A stretch of 55,530 nucleotides of DNA, taken from assembly GCF_945269915.1 (NCBI RefSeq), contig NZ_CALYOY010000010.1, forward strand, positions 1 to 55,530, read 5' to 3'. Positions 24,533 through 33,121 of this stretch are shown here, one piece after another. The notes under the pieces are model-generated. The model did not search any database. It was given only the letters and a program-made list of their open reading frames with translations, and was not told the origin of the DNA. The DNA comes from an uncultured Bifidobacterium sp. (GTDB taxonomy: Bacteria; Actinomycetota; Actinomycetes; Actinomycetales; Bifidobacteriaceae). Numbering within the stretch: position 1 is the first letter of the stretch; the number at the start of each line of letters is the position of its first letter. A program made the position numbers and the translations under genes.

Positions 24533-25168
24533 ATGAAAGTCGCCCTGATTAACGAAAACTCGCAGGCTTCGAAAAACGGCATCATCTTCCAGTCCCTGAA
24601 AGAGGTCTGCGACCAGAAAGGCTATCAGGCTTTCAACTACGGCATGTATGGCAAGGAGGGGGAGAGCCAGCTGACCTATGTGCAGAACGGGCTCCTGGCC
24701 TCCATTCTGCTCAACTCCGGGGCCGCCGATTTCGTCATCAGCGGTTGCGGCACCGGTGAAGGGGCCATGACGGCTCTGAACAGCTTCCCCGGCGTGGTCT
24801 GCGGCTTGGCCGTGGAGCCTACTGACGCCTACCTGTTCAGCCAGATCAACGGGGGCAATGCTCTTTCCATCCCCTTTGCCAAGGGATTCGGCTGGGGGGC
24901 GGAGTTGAACCTCAAACTGATCTTCGAGCGTCTGTTCGCAGAGCCTGTGGGTGGCGGCTACCCCAAGGAGAGAGCCGTTCCGGAGCAGCGCAACGCGGGC
25001 ATCCTGCGTGACGTGAAGAAGGTCGTCTACCGTCCGCTGCCCGAAGTCCTGGAGAAGATCGACCAGGACTTCCTGAAGGAGACCATCGCAGGTGAGCACT
25101 TCAAGGAGTACTTCATGGACAATGCCGAGGATGGCGAAATCAAGGAGATGATCACCGCCCTCCTCTGA
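24533..25168 (+). CDS. dhuI: DhuI-like RpiB/LacA/LacB-family uronate isomerase
   Basis: A 211-residue member of the RpiB/LacAB fold family. The glycine-rich segment ISGCGTGEGAM (about residues 66-76) carries the active-site Cys of this family. It is longer than ribose-5-phosphate isomerase B (about 150), with a C-terminal extension from about residue 150. That length and its place directly after an SDR match DhuI, the 4-deoxy-L-threo-5-hexosulose-uronate ketol-isomerase described in streptococci (Maruyama and colleagues), a functional replacement for KduI. It would convert the ring-opened product of GH105 into the DhuD substrate. An AAGGAG lies about 12 bases before the ATG. It is the last gene of the arm. 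Confidence 0.78.
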   Translation: MKVALINENSQASKNGIIFQSLKEVCDQKGYQAFNYGMYGKEGESQLTYVQNGLLASILLNSGAADFVISGCGTGEGAMTALNSFPGVVCGLAVEPTDAYLFSQINGGNALSIPFAKGFGWGAELNLKLIFERLFAEPVGGGYPKERAVPEQRNAGILRDVKKVVYRPLPEVLEKIDQDFLKETIAGEHFKEYFMDNAEDGEIKEMITALL

Positions 25169-25463
25169 TTGCCGCCTACCCGAAAGGGAATTTCTCAATA
25201 AGGGTTCCTGAAGTTGGATTTCAGCCTCATTCAATTGGACGATTTCATCAAGGCCGGGCCCGGATATGTGCCGGGACCGGTCTCTGTCCTCGTCGGCGGC
25301 ACGTGGGCCGAATCATCGACTGCGGCCATAAAAGTCCGGTCAGCCGGATGACGGGCTTGCGGAACTCACAGGAGTGGTACATCCGTAGGAGCCATGCGAC
25401 TGTATGATAAGGCAACCAACATACAAACTGCGAGACAAAGAGTGTGCAACAACACTTCAAAAG

Positions 25464-25546
25464 TGCGAACGGAGGGAGTTGAACCCTCACGAGCATGAGC
25501 TCACTGCCACCTGAAGACAGCGCGTCTACCATTCCGCCACGTTCGC
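25464..25546 (-). tRNA. tRNA-Leu (anticodon CAG)
   Basis: An 83-base class II tRNA read on the minus strand. The acceptor stem GCGAACG pairs with CGTTCGC plus discriminator A; a D-arm GCGGAATGGTAGACGCG precedes an anticodon stem CTGTC/GGCAG closing the loop TTCAGGT, giving CAG. A long variable arm (GTGAGCTCATGCTCGTGA region) and T-loop GTTCAACTC follow. CCA is not encoded. Confidence 0.95.
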
Positions 25547-25604
25547 AGACAAACAATTATGTTAGCATGAGTCCTCGGGCAAGACAATTATGCGCGTGTT
25601 GGTA

Positions 25605-26903
25605 CTACCCCTTGGAGCCATTGGCGTAGAACCGGGTCAGGGTCTCCCGCTTGTAGTCATCGAAGTAACCACCGTCGATGGAGGCGCGAATCTCGTCCAG
25701 GAGACGAATGAAGAAGTGCTCGTTGTGGATGGTGGCCAGGGTGAACCCGTTGAATTCCCGTGCCCGCAGGAGATGGTCGACGTAGGCCCTGGAGTAGTGG
25801 GTGCAGGTGTAGCAGTCGCAGTCCTCCTCGATTGGGCGGAAGTCGTTCCTGAACCGGGCGCGCCTGATGTTCCAGCGGCCATCCCTGGTGAAGACGGCCC
25901 CGTTGCGTCCGCACCTGGCCGGGGCCACACAGTCGAAGGTGTCACCCCCGTTCTCCACCCCGGCGAAGATGTCATCCACGGCCGCGATTCCCAGAACATG
26001 TCTGGGCCTGGGTTCGGGCATCTCGTCGCAGATCCAGGCGCAGGTCTGGCCCAGGAGCCGCTTTTCGATGGCTCCGCCGATGCCGACCCCGTCGAAATCC
26101 AGGGAGGCGATCTGGCCGGCCGCCCTCCGGCGGAGGTCCTCGTAGTTGGCCCCCTGCACCACACCGAACAGGGCCTGATAGGGTTTCCCCGTCCTCTCGG
26201 CGGTCAGCCGCTCATGTTCCGCGACGCACCGCTTTGCCCATCGGAAGGTCCGCTCCACTGATTTCTCCTGGTAGGAGCGGGTGTTCATCAGCGTGGTCAA
26301 CTCGTCGAAGGCGAACATGACATCGGCTCCGATCCTGTGCTGGATTCCCATGGATATCTCGGCTGAGAACCGATGCCGGTCCCCGTTCAGGGGGGACTTG
26401 AAAGTGACCCCGTCCTCGTCCACGAAAGCCAGGCGTTCCTTTCCCTCGGCGATGACCTGGTCCGACTGCATTCCGGCCACATCCATGGCCAGGGTTTTCT
26501 TGAATCCCGCACCCAGGGACAGGACCTGGAAGCCACCGGAATCCGTGTATGTGGGACCGTCCCAGTTCATGAACCGGGCCAGTCCGCCGGCCTGATCCAG
26601 AATATCCTCTCCGGGACGTTCAAAGAGGTGGAAGGCGTTTGACAGGAGCACCTGGGCCCCCATCTCATGCATCTGTTCGGGCAGGACCGCCTTCATGGCG
26701 GCCTGGGTGGCCACCGGGATGAAGGCCGGGGTGCGGATGTCGCCATGGGGGGTGCGGATGATGCCGGTACGTCCGTAACGCCGTCCATCCCGTCCCAACC
26801 CACCCGCGGCTGAGGGTAGCTGGGTGACGGTCTCGAAGGAGAATGCGGAACGGTCGCCGGGGCGTCCTGGTTCGGCCCCCAGGGGATTCGTGAGGAAGGT
26901 CAT
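25605..26903 (-). CDS. tgt: Queuine tRNA-ribosyltransferase (tRNA-guanine transglycosylase)
   Basis: A 432-residue TIM-barrel enzyme that exchanges guanine 34 for preQ1 or queuine in GUN anticodons. Motifs: YTDSGGFQVLSL (about residues 115-126) with the general acid Asp, GIGGAIEKR, FDCVAPAR with the nucleophilic Asp, and the C-terminal zinc site DCDCYTCTHYSRAY with a later His in TIHNEHFF. The length and motif order are normal. The start is uncertain: ATG at 26903 gives the family length, and an ATG at 26951 would add 16 residues; neither has a good ribosome site. The divergent htrA gene lies upstream, and tRNA-Leu is 58 bases beyond its end. Confidence 0.93.
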   Translation of the reverse strand: MTFLTNPLGAEPGRPGDRSAFSFETVTQLPSAAGGLGRDGRRYGRTGIIRTPHGDIRTPAFIPVATQAAMKAVLPEQMHEMGAQVLLSNAFHLFERPGEDILDQAGGLARFMNWDGPTYTDSGGFQVLSLGAGFKKTLAMDVAGMQSDQVIAEGKERLAFVDEDGVTFKSPLNGDRHRFSAEISMGIQHRIGADVMFAFDELTTLMNTRSYQEKSVERTFRWAKRCVAEHERLTAERTGKPYQALFGVVQGANYEDLRRRAAGQIASLDFDGVGIGGAIEKRLLGQTCAWICDEMPEPRPRHVLGIAAVDDIFAGVENGGDTFDCVAPARCGRNGAVFTRDGRWNIRRARFRNDFRPIEEDCDCYTCTHYSRAYVDHLLRAREFNGFTLATIHNEHFFIRLLDEIRASIDGGYFDDYKRETLTRFYANGSKG

Positions 26904-27073
26904 GTGTTCACTGTATCGAGACGTCTGCCTAGGGATTCGCGGTCCTGACATCGGCTTTCGGCGGATTGGCGGGTAGTCCACAATCCGCTTTTATAGAACG
27001 TTCAGAAATCATTCAGATTGTTTGTCTTAGGCTGATACTGGTTCGAATGACGACTGGAACCTGGAGACCCACG

Positions 27074-27079
27074 TATAAT
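27074..27079 (+). promoter_or_regulatory. Candidate -10 box of htrA
   Basis: A perfect TATAAT in the intergenic region between tgt and htrA, 88 bases before the htrA start. No good -35 hexamer is seen 16-18 bases upstream; a GGAAC motif closer in suggests that an extracytoplasmic-function sigma factor could be considered. A clear AAGGAG precedes the htrA ATG. Confidence 0.4.
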
Positions 27080-27167
27080 CGACGGACACCATGGGTTGAA
27101 GGGGTGGATTATCAAGCGTTGTCGGCAGAATAGGCAGTGAGCATCTATTTGATTCGAAGGAGCAGGA

Positions 27168-29135
27168 ATGGCTGAAGAGAACAGGCCCGAACCCTGGAAG
27201 GGTTCGGATGGGAACCAGTCATGGCAACCCAGTCATATCGGGAATGAGACTGCCGATTCGCAGACCGGAGCCAACGGGCCGACGGGGTCCGCAGGACAGC
27301 ATGAGTCTGTAGGGCCGAACGGGACCGGGAAGGTTGGCCAGTCTCCGGAATGGAGCCAGTCGACCGGGCAGACCGAGCCGATTTCCCGGCCGCGGTCCGA
27401 TACCTCGGATCGGGCTACCGCTCCCATGGACCCCGTGCAGGCGACCGGGGATGAGGCACCGGCCGGCTCCATCGATAATGCCCCCGGGACCCCTGATGCT
27501 TCAAGCCCCGACCCTGCGGCGACGTCCGCGCCCTCGTCCGAGGCGTCGACGGATCAGCATGTGCAGCAGCCCGCGCAGACTTACTATCGTCCTGCGCCAC
27601 TGTACGGTGCCTATGCCCCTGCCGGTCAGTCCGCGCCCAAACCTTCGGCACCCCAGCAGGGTCAACCCGGCCAGCAGCCCGCTTCCGGCCCCTCGGATCA
27701 GTCCGGTACGCCCGGTGCGTTCGGCCAGCCGGTCACGGGCAACGCCCCTGCAGGCAACCGGCCCGGAACCCCGTACCCGGCTTTTGGCCGACCTGCTGCT
27801 AATGGTTCTCCGGCCCAAGGTCAGGGCCCCTTCCCGCCGAACGGGGGCAGAACGCCCAATGGTTCCATGGCCGGCGGGTCCTTGAGCGGCACCGGCAAAT
27901 ATGTCTTTACGGCCGTCGTGGCGGCCTTGGTCGCCGCTGCCTTGATGCTGGGTCTGGGTTGGGCCGCCCTCTCCAACGGGTGGGTCAGTCTTCCCAGTTC
28001 GTCCAACCTGACTGGGGTCTCCTCCAACACCTCCGGCCAGGGAACGGCCAAGATTCAAGGGGGCAAGGCTCCCGACTGGCAGGCCATCAGCAAGGATGCC
28101 TCCGCTTCCGTCGTCTCCATCCAGGTCAAGGTCAAGAACGGCGTTGGCGCAGGATCCGGCGCGGTTATTGATAACCAGGGCCATGTGGTCACCAACAACC
28201 ACGTGGTCGACGGTGCCCAGGAGATCAACGTCACCCTGTCCAACGGTCAGATCTACACGGCCAAGGTGGTTGGTACCGACACCACGGCCGACCTGGCGGT
28301 CATCGCTCTGAACAATGCCCCCAACGACCTGAAACCGATTCAGTATGCCGACTCCGACAAGCTGGCCGTCGGTGAGGACGTCATGGCCATCGGCAACCCG
28401 CTCGGTTACGAGAACACGGCCACCACGGGCATTGTCTCCGCTTTGAACCGACCCGTCTCGGTCATGGACGAGAGCAATAACAATCCCGTCGTAACCAATG
28501 CCATCCAGCTGGATGCGGCCATCAACCCCGGCAACTCGGGCGGCCCAACCTTCAACGTCGCCGGCCAGGTCGTCGGCATCAACTCCTCCATCGCCTCCAT
28601 GGCCAGCTCCCAGTCCGAGGCCGGCTCCATCGGCATTGGCTTCGCCATCCCCTCCAACCTGGTCAAGCGAATCTCCGAGGAGATCATCAAGAACGGCAAG
28701 GCCAAGCATGTTTCCCTGGGAGTAACCATCACCAGCAGCACGGTTCAGGCCGATGGGGTCACCCGCGGCGGTGCCAAGGTCAACAAGGTGGTCTCCGGGT
28801 CCTCGGCCGAGAAGGCGGGCATCAAGAGCGGTGACACCATCGTGGCCTTCAATGGCAATGCGGTCAACAACAACTACTCCCTCCTGGGGTATGTGCGGGC
28901 CGCGGCCTATGGCAGCTCGGCCAAGATCACGGTTGTACGTGACAACAAGGCCGTCGATGTGAACGTCACCCTCGATCAGGAGGAGCAGGCCGTCCAGGGC
29001 AAGCCCAAGTCCAACAGGAGGAGCTCCGGTAACGATGGCTCAAACCAGGATGATTCGGGCAACGGCAATGGTAACGGCAGCGGTAACGGGAACGGCAACT
29101 CCCAGGATCCCTTCGGATTCTTCTTCGGCCAGTGA
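27168..29135 (+). CDS. htrA: HtrA/DegP-family membrane-anchored serine protease with PDZ domain
   Basis: A 655-residue S1C protease for envelope protein quality control. A long cytoplasmic N-terminus (about 1-243) is rich in Pro, Gly, Gln, Ser and Ala and looks disordered. One transmembrane helix follows (about 245-268). The trypsin-like domain carries the catalytic triad His345 (TNNHVVDG), Asp375 (TTADLAVI) and Ser457 (NPGNSGGP). One PDZ domain follows (about 510-605, with the KAGIKSGDTIV segment). The C-terminus has a Gly-Asn repeat run (about 625-645) before a short Phe-rich end. The extracytoplasmic protease domain fits actinobacterial HtrA proteins. Two hairpins follow the gene. Confidence 0.93.
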   Translation: MAEENRPEPWKGSDGNQSWQPSHIGNETADSQTGANGPTGSAGQHESVGPNGTGKVGQSPEWSQSTGQTEPISRPRSDTSDRATAPMDPVQATGDEAPAGSIDNAPGTPDASSPDPAATSAPSSEASTDQHVQQPAQTYYRPAPLYGAYAPAGQSAPKPSAPQQGQPGQQPASGPSDQSGTPGAFGQPVTGNAPAGNRPGTPYPAFGRPAANGSPAQGQGPFPPNGGRTPNGSMAGGSLSGTGKYVFTAVVAALVAAALMLGLGWAALSNGWVSLPSSSNLTGVSSNTSGQGTAKIQGGKAPDWQAISKDASASVVSIQVKVKNGVGAGSGAVIDNQGHVVTNNHVVDGAQEINVTLSNGQIYTAKVVGTDTTADLAVIALNNAPNDLKPIQYADSDKLAVGEDVMAIGNPLGYENTATTGIVSALNRPVSVMDESNNNPVVTNAIQLDAAINPGNSGGPTFNVAGQVVGINSSIASMASSQSEAGSIGIGFAIPSNLVKRISEEIIKNGKAKHVSLGVTITSSTVQADGVTRGGAKVNKVVSGSSAEKAGIKSGDTIVAFNGNAVNNNYSLLGYVRAAAYGSSAKITVVRDNKAVDVNVTLDQEEQAVQGKPKSNRRSSGNDGSNQDDSGNGNGNGSGNGNGNSQDPFGFFFGQ

Positions 29136-29144
29136 TTCAGGATG

Positions 29145-29169
29145 GGCTGCCTTCCTGGTGAAGGCAGCC
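29145..29169. terminator. Hairpin after htrA (first)
   Basis: Perfect 10-bp stem, GGCTGCCTTC with GAAGGCAGCC, loop of five bases, starting 10 bases after the htrA stop. No U-tract follows. Confidence 0.6.
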
Positions 29170-29222
29170 TCCTCGTCGAGGTCGCGGACGCCTACCCTCT
29201 GTTCCTGGCTGTTCCGACAGAT

Positions 29223-29261
29223 GAGGGCCGTGGACACCACAGGTTGGTGCCCACGGCCCTC
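29223..29261. terminator. Long nested hairpin after htrA (second)
   Basis: An 11-bp perfect outer stem (GAGGGCCGTGG with CCACGGCCCTC) encloses a 5-bp inner stem (CACCA with TGGTG) with only single-base bulges between them. That makes 16 pairs in 39 bases. It lies about 90 bases after htrA and 180 bases before the next gene. It is probably a terminator or transcript-stabilising structure, although the U-tract is poor. Confidence 0.6.
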
Positions 29262-29444
29262 GTTCATCTTGCCCTTGCCTCTCCTCTGAACTGTTCGAAA
29301 CGACTTGACCATGGTCTGCGATTCAGCCTGATAGAGCCCTTCAACATGTCGCTCAGCCCTGGTGGACCCCGCTGCATATAAGGTGGACGATGAAGCATCA
29401 TGCACTCATCTGTGCCCTACAGTCTGCCAACCTCGGGAGCGGTG

Positions 29445-31421
29445 ATGAAGAGAATCCTGTCCTGTGCCACAAAGGTGCCCATGCTCTGGCTGGTCTTGGC
29501 CTGCGGCCTGGCCATGGGGTTGCTCTGGCATCCCCACCCGGTGATCGCCCAGTGGGTGGTGACGGTCCTGGTCGCCATCTCCCTGATTGATACCCTCCGT
29601 GGCATGATCGACGATGTTCGCCATGGCCATGTGGGTGTGGACATCCTGGCCGTGGTGGCCATCCTCTCCACCCTGGCGGTCAAGCAGTACTGGGCCAGCT
29701 GGGCCGTGGTCCTCATGCTGTATTCGGGTGACGCCATAGAGCAGTACGCCAACAACAAGGCCCGGAGCAACCTGACCCTCCTGATCGAGGCGGCCCCCCA
29801 GGTGGCCCACGTGGTGGATGGTGGAAGCAAAGCCCGTGTCGATGGGCGGAACCTGCCCAAGGAGTCGGATTGGAAGACGGTTCCTGTGGGCCAGGTGGCC
29901 CTGAATGACCTCCTGGTGGTCAAGCCGGGGGAGACCGTTCCCGTGGACGGGGAGATGATCAGCCACTCCGCCACCCTGGACCTCTCGACCATCAATGGGG
30001 AACCCATGCCGCGGCAGTTCTACGAGGGCTCCTTTGTGATGTCCGGAGCGGTCAATGGGGCCGGGACCTTCCTGATGCGGGCCCGACAGCTTTCCAGGGA
30101 TTCCCAGTACCAGCGGATCCTGAACCTGGTCCACTCGGCCCAGTCCTCCCGGGCGGCCGTGGTCAAGACGGCCGACCTGATGGCCGTTCCTTTCACGGTC
30201 CTGGCCTTCATCATCGCCTGTGTGGCATGGATTATCTCCGGGGAGCCCACCCGCTTCGCCCAGGTCCTGGTTCTGGCCACCCCCTGCCCCCTTCTGATCG
30301 CCGCCCCGGTGGCCTATATGGCCGGGTCCGGCAGGCTTGCCAAGGCCGGGATCCTGATCAAGACCCAGGACGTGATTGAAAACCTGGGCAGGGTCTCCCA
30401 TATCTTCTTCGACAAGACAGGCACCCTGACCGTCAAGCGTCCCCGGGTCACCCATGTCGACATGGTCGACCGCCAGAGCTCCGAATCCGAGACCAGGGAG
30501 GTTCTGGCCATGGCCGGGGCAGTCGAATCCTACTCGGTCCACATCCTGGCCAACGGCATCACGGCGGCGGGCAACCAGGCCGAGGAGGAGCGTACACGTC
30601 AAGGAGGCACCCGGTTCAAGGCCCAGGACGTCCAGGAGGAGTCAGGCAAGGGGGTTCGGGGCCTGATCGGTGGGCGAGTGGTGCGCGTGGGCCGCCTGGC
30701 CTATGTGACGGGTGATGATTCCGCGGCCTCCGGCCAGACCTTCTCCGACCTGGCCCCTGAGGAGATGGCCGCCTATGTATCCGTCGATGGGGACCTGACA
30801 GCCAGGATCGTCATGAAGGACATGCCCCGGGATGACGCCGCGCAGACCATTGCCGACCTGCGCTCGCTGGGTATCGAGCGTCTCTCCATGGTTACCGGCG
30901 ACAAGGAGGAGTCGGCCAGGATCATCGCCGACCAGGTGGGCATCAAGGATGTCCATGCCTGCCTCTTCCCCGAGGACAAGGCGAATCTGATCGTCAAGGC
31001 CTCCAAGGAGCAGCCCAACCAAGAGCCCTGGTGGGATTGGTGGCTCTCGAAATTCGTGGGCGAGTCGGTGACCAAGTCCATCACGATGATGGTGGGCGAC
31101 GGGGTCAACGACGCCCCGGTCCTGGCGGCGGCCGATGTGGGAATGGCCATCACCGACGGGACCACCACGGCGGCCTCCGAATCCGCTCAGGCTGTCATCA
31201 TGAACGACGACATCGCCAGCCTGCCCCGGTCGATCGCCATCGCCCGCCGGACCAAGAGGGTCATGCTCCAGGCGGTCCTGGCCGGGCTCTTCCTGGCCAC
31301 GGTGGGTATGATCTGCGCCGCCTTCGACCTGATTCCCGTCGTCGTCGGCGCCTTCATGCAGGAGGCCATCGACGTGGTCTCCATCCTCTGGGCCCTGACC
31401 GCCCTTCTCGACAGGGACTGA
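29445..31421 (+). CDS. P1B-type heavy-metal ATPase with TPC motif and no metal-binding domain
   Basis: A 658-residue P-type ATPase. Hydrophobic helices at the N-terminus begin almost at once, without a soluble metal-binding domain. The membrane metal-site motif is TPCPLL (about residue 278) instead of CPC. DKTGT is at about 322 and GDGVNDAPVL at about 551; the usual SEHP loop reads SYSVHILAN, so the Pro of the HP pair is replaced by Ile. A Trp-rich insertion (EPWWDWWLSKF) precedes GDGVND. TPC motifs occur in poorly characterised P1B subgroups linked to iron, nickel, zinc or cobalt. The start is ATG 29445 with GGGAG upstream; an ATG at 29400 would add 15 polar residues. The metal cannot be assigned. 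Confidence 0.85.
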   Translation: MKRILSCATKVPMLWLVLACGLAMGLLWHPHPVIAQWVVTVLVAISLIDTLRGMIDDVRHGHVGVDILAVVAILSTLAVKQYWASWAVVLMLYSGDAIEQYANNKARSNLTLLIEAAPQVAHVVDGGSKARVDGRNLPKESDWKTVPVGQVALNDLLVVKPGETVPVDGEMISHSATLDLSTINGEPMPRQFYEGSFVMSGAVNGAGTFLMRARQLSRDSQYQRILNLVHSAQSSRAAVVKTADLMAVPFTVLAFIIACVAWIISGEPTRFAQVLVLATPCPLLIAAPVAYMAGSGRLAKAGILIKTQDVIENLGRVSHIFFDKTGTLTVKRPRVTHVDMVDRQSSESETREVLAMAGAVESYSVHILANGITAAGNQAEEERTRQGGTRFKAQDVQEESGKGVRGLIGGRVVRVGRLAYVTGDDSAASGQTFSDLAPEEMAAYVSVDGDLTARIVMKDMPRDDAAQTIADLRSLGIERLSMVTGDKEESARIIADQVGIKDVHACLFPEDKANLIVKASKEQPNQEPWWDWWLSKFVGESVTKSITMMVGDGVNDAPVLAAADVGMAITDGTTTAASESAQAVIMNDDIASLPRSIAIARRTKRVMLQAVLAGLFLATVGMICAAFDLIPVVVGAFMQEAIDVVSILWALTALLDRD

Positions 31422-31428
31422 GTACCAT

Positions 31429-31449
31429 GTTCCGGCCCATGGCCGGAAC
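31429..31449. terminator. Hairpin after the TPC-type ATPase
   Basis: Perfect 9-bp stem GTTCCGGCC with GGCCGGAAC and a 3-base loop, starting 8 bases after the ATPase stop. The position fits a terminator separating it from fprA; no U-tract. Confidence 0.6.
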
Positions 31450-31624
31450 TATCCGGCGACATTCATGCTTGCGGGGATTGGCGTCGGCGTCTTGCCTGTC
31501 CGGCATCGGTCGTTCCGGGGAATCTCCTGAAGGGGATGGGGCCGCCACCGGTTTGGTGAAAGTCCCGGGGAGTGACCACGATCCGGTCTGTTTTCGGATG
31601 CCGCCTTGCGTTAGGCTGGTCGGC

Positions 31625-33121
31625 ATGAATGATAATAAGGTCAACAATTCCACTGTTTCTGCATCCCCTGCCGGCGATGAGGCCGGAAGCCAGCTGCGCG
31701 TTGCCGTCGTGGGTGCCGGTCCTGCAGGGGTCTATGCCTCGGATATCCTCCTGCGCCAGCTCAAGGAAAAGGGAGACCGGCTCGGGCTCGGTGACCATGC
31801 CCGCATCGACCTCTTCGAGAAGCTGCCGGTTCCCTTCGGCCTGGTCCGCTACGGGGTGGCGCCCGACCATCCCAGCATCAAGTACATAGCCGGGGCCTTG
31901 GAGAAGACATTGGATAATCCTGATATCCATCTCTACGCGGATGTGGAATTCGGCCGCGACATCTCCTTGGATGACCTGAGGGAGCGTTACGACGTGGTCC
32001 TCTTCGCCACCGGGGCCGTGGACGATCGCCCCCTGGAGATTGCAGGGCACGACCTGGACCATGTCTACGGTGCAGCCCACTTCGTGGAGTGGTACGACGG
32101 GTATCCGACCGCAGACCGGGAGTGGCCCCTGGATGCCGAGAAGGTGGCCGTAATCGGTGGCGGCAACGTGGCCATGGATGTGGCCAGGATTCTGATGCGC
32201 CGTGCCGATGACCTCCTGGGCACCGACATTCCCGACAATGTCTACCAGGGCATCAAGGGCAACAAGGCCCGTGAGCTTCACATGTTCATCCGCCGTGGAC
32301 CGGCCCAGGCCAAGTTCTCCGTCCAGGAGCTGCGCGAGCTGGAGAAGCTGCCCGGGGTCCAGATCGTCCTGGATGAGGAGGACTTCGACCTGGATCAGAG
32401 GACCATCGAGCTGGCCGGCCAGGACAAGCTGACCAGACAGATGTTGGAGGAGCTTTATGCCATCAAGGACATGGCCGAGGACATGGAGGCCGATGGCGGT
32501 GTCGACTGTGAAGGCAATCCCGCCGATCGAAGGTTCTGCATTCACTTCTACCGGATGCCGGCAGCCATCATGGGGCATGACGGTAGGGTGAGCGGCATTC
32601 GCCTGGAAAAGACCAGGGTGACCCCAGAGGGCACCATGGGCGAGGTCGGCGAGTACGAGGAGTACCCGGTCCAGGCCGTCTACCACGCCATCGGCTACAA
32701 ACCGGCTGAGGTCAGCGGTATTCCCTATGACTTCTCCCGGTACACCCTGGCCAATGAGCATGGTCGGATCTACTCCGCCCCCGAGGCCGAGGGGGGTCAC
32801 CCGGTCGAGCGTCTCTATGCCACCGGCTGGGCCAAGCGTGGTCCTGTGGGTTTGATCGGATCCACCAAGTCCGATGCCCTGGAGACCATCGGCAATATGC
32901 TGGATGACCTGGCCTCCACCGATGCCCATGGCCGTTTCGCCCCTGACCGTGCCGATGACTCCATCGACCGGCTTCTGGCCTCCAAGGGCATTGCCCCCAT
33001 TGACTTCGCCGGCTGGAAGCGGGTTGATGCCCACGAGCGCGCCGAGGGTGCCAAGGTGGGCCGCGAACACATCAAGGTCACCGACCCCGATCGGCTCCGG
33101 AGTCTGGCCCACGGCAAGTAA
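31625..33121 (+). CDS. fprA: Ferredoxin/adrenodoxin-type NADP+ reductase
   Basis: A 498-residue two-dinucleotide-fold flavoprotein of the FprA/adrenodoxin-reductase group. The FAD-binding GAGPAGVYASD lies at about residues 30-40, followed by PFGLVRYGVAPDHP, a strong family signature. The NADPH domain carries GGGNVAMDVAR (about 178-188), and the FAD-closing C-terminal segment is ATGWAKRGPVGLIGS (about 399-413). The length is typical. It transfers electrons between NADPH and ferredoxin. It stands alone between the ATPase and a long gene-free region. The ATG at 31625 was chosen because it fits the family N-terminus; no strong ribosome site is seen. Confidence 0.92.
   Translation: MNDNKVNNSTVSASPAGDEAGSQLRVAVVGAGPAGVYASDILLRQLKEKGDRLGLGDHARIDLFEKLPVPFGLVRYGVAPDHPSIKYIAGALEKTLDNPDIHLYADVEFGRDISLDDLRERYDVVLFATGAVDDRPLEIAGHDLDHVYGAAHFVEWYDGYPTADREWPLDAEKVAVIGGGNVAMDVARILMRRADDLLGTDIPDNVYQGIKGNKARELHMFIRRGPAQAKFSVQELRELEKLPGVQIVLDEEDFDLDQRTIELAGQDKLTRQMLEELYAIKDMAEDMEADGGVDCEGNPADRRFCIHFYRMPAAIMGHDGRVSGIRLEKTRVTPEGTMGEVGEYEEYPVQAVYHAIGYKPAEVSGIPYDFSRYTLANEHGRIYSAPEAEGGHPVERLYATGWAKRGPVGLIGSTKSDALETIGNMLDDLASTDAHGRFAPDRADDSIDRLLASKGIAPIDFAGWKRVDAHERAEGAKVGREHIKVTDPDRLRSLAHGK

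Noticed and set aside
24533..25168. Ribose-5-phosphate isomerase B or galactose-6-phosphate isomerase subunit
   Set aside because: The protein is about 60 residues longer than those enzymes, and its neighbours are an SDR and uronyl hydrolases; DhuI fits the length and context.
17248..25168. Mobile element or genomic island borders around the uronate locus
   Set aside because: No integrase, transposase, direct repeats or target duplications are visible; the tRNA-Leu at the right edge lacks a partner repeat on the left.
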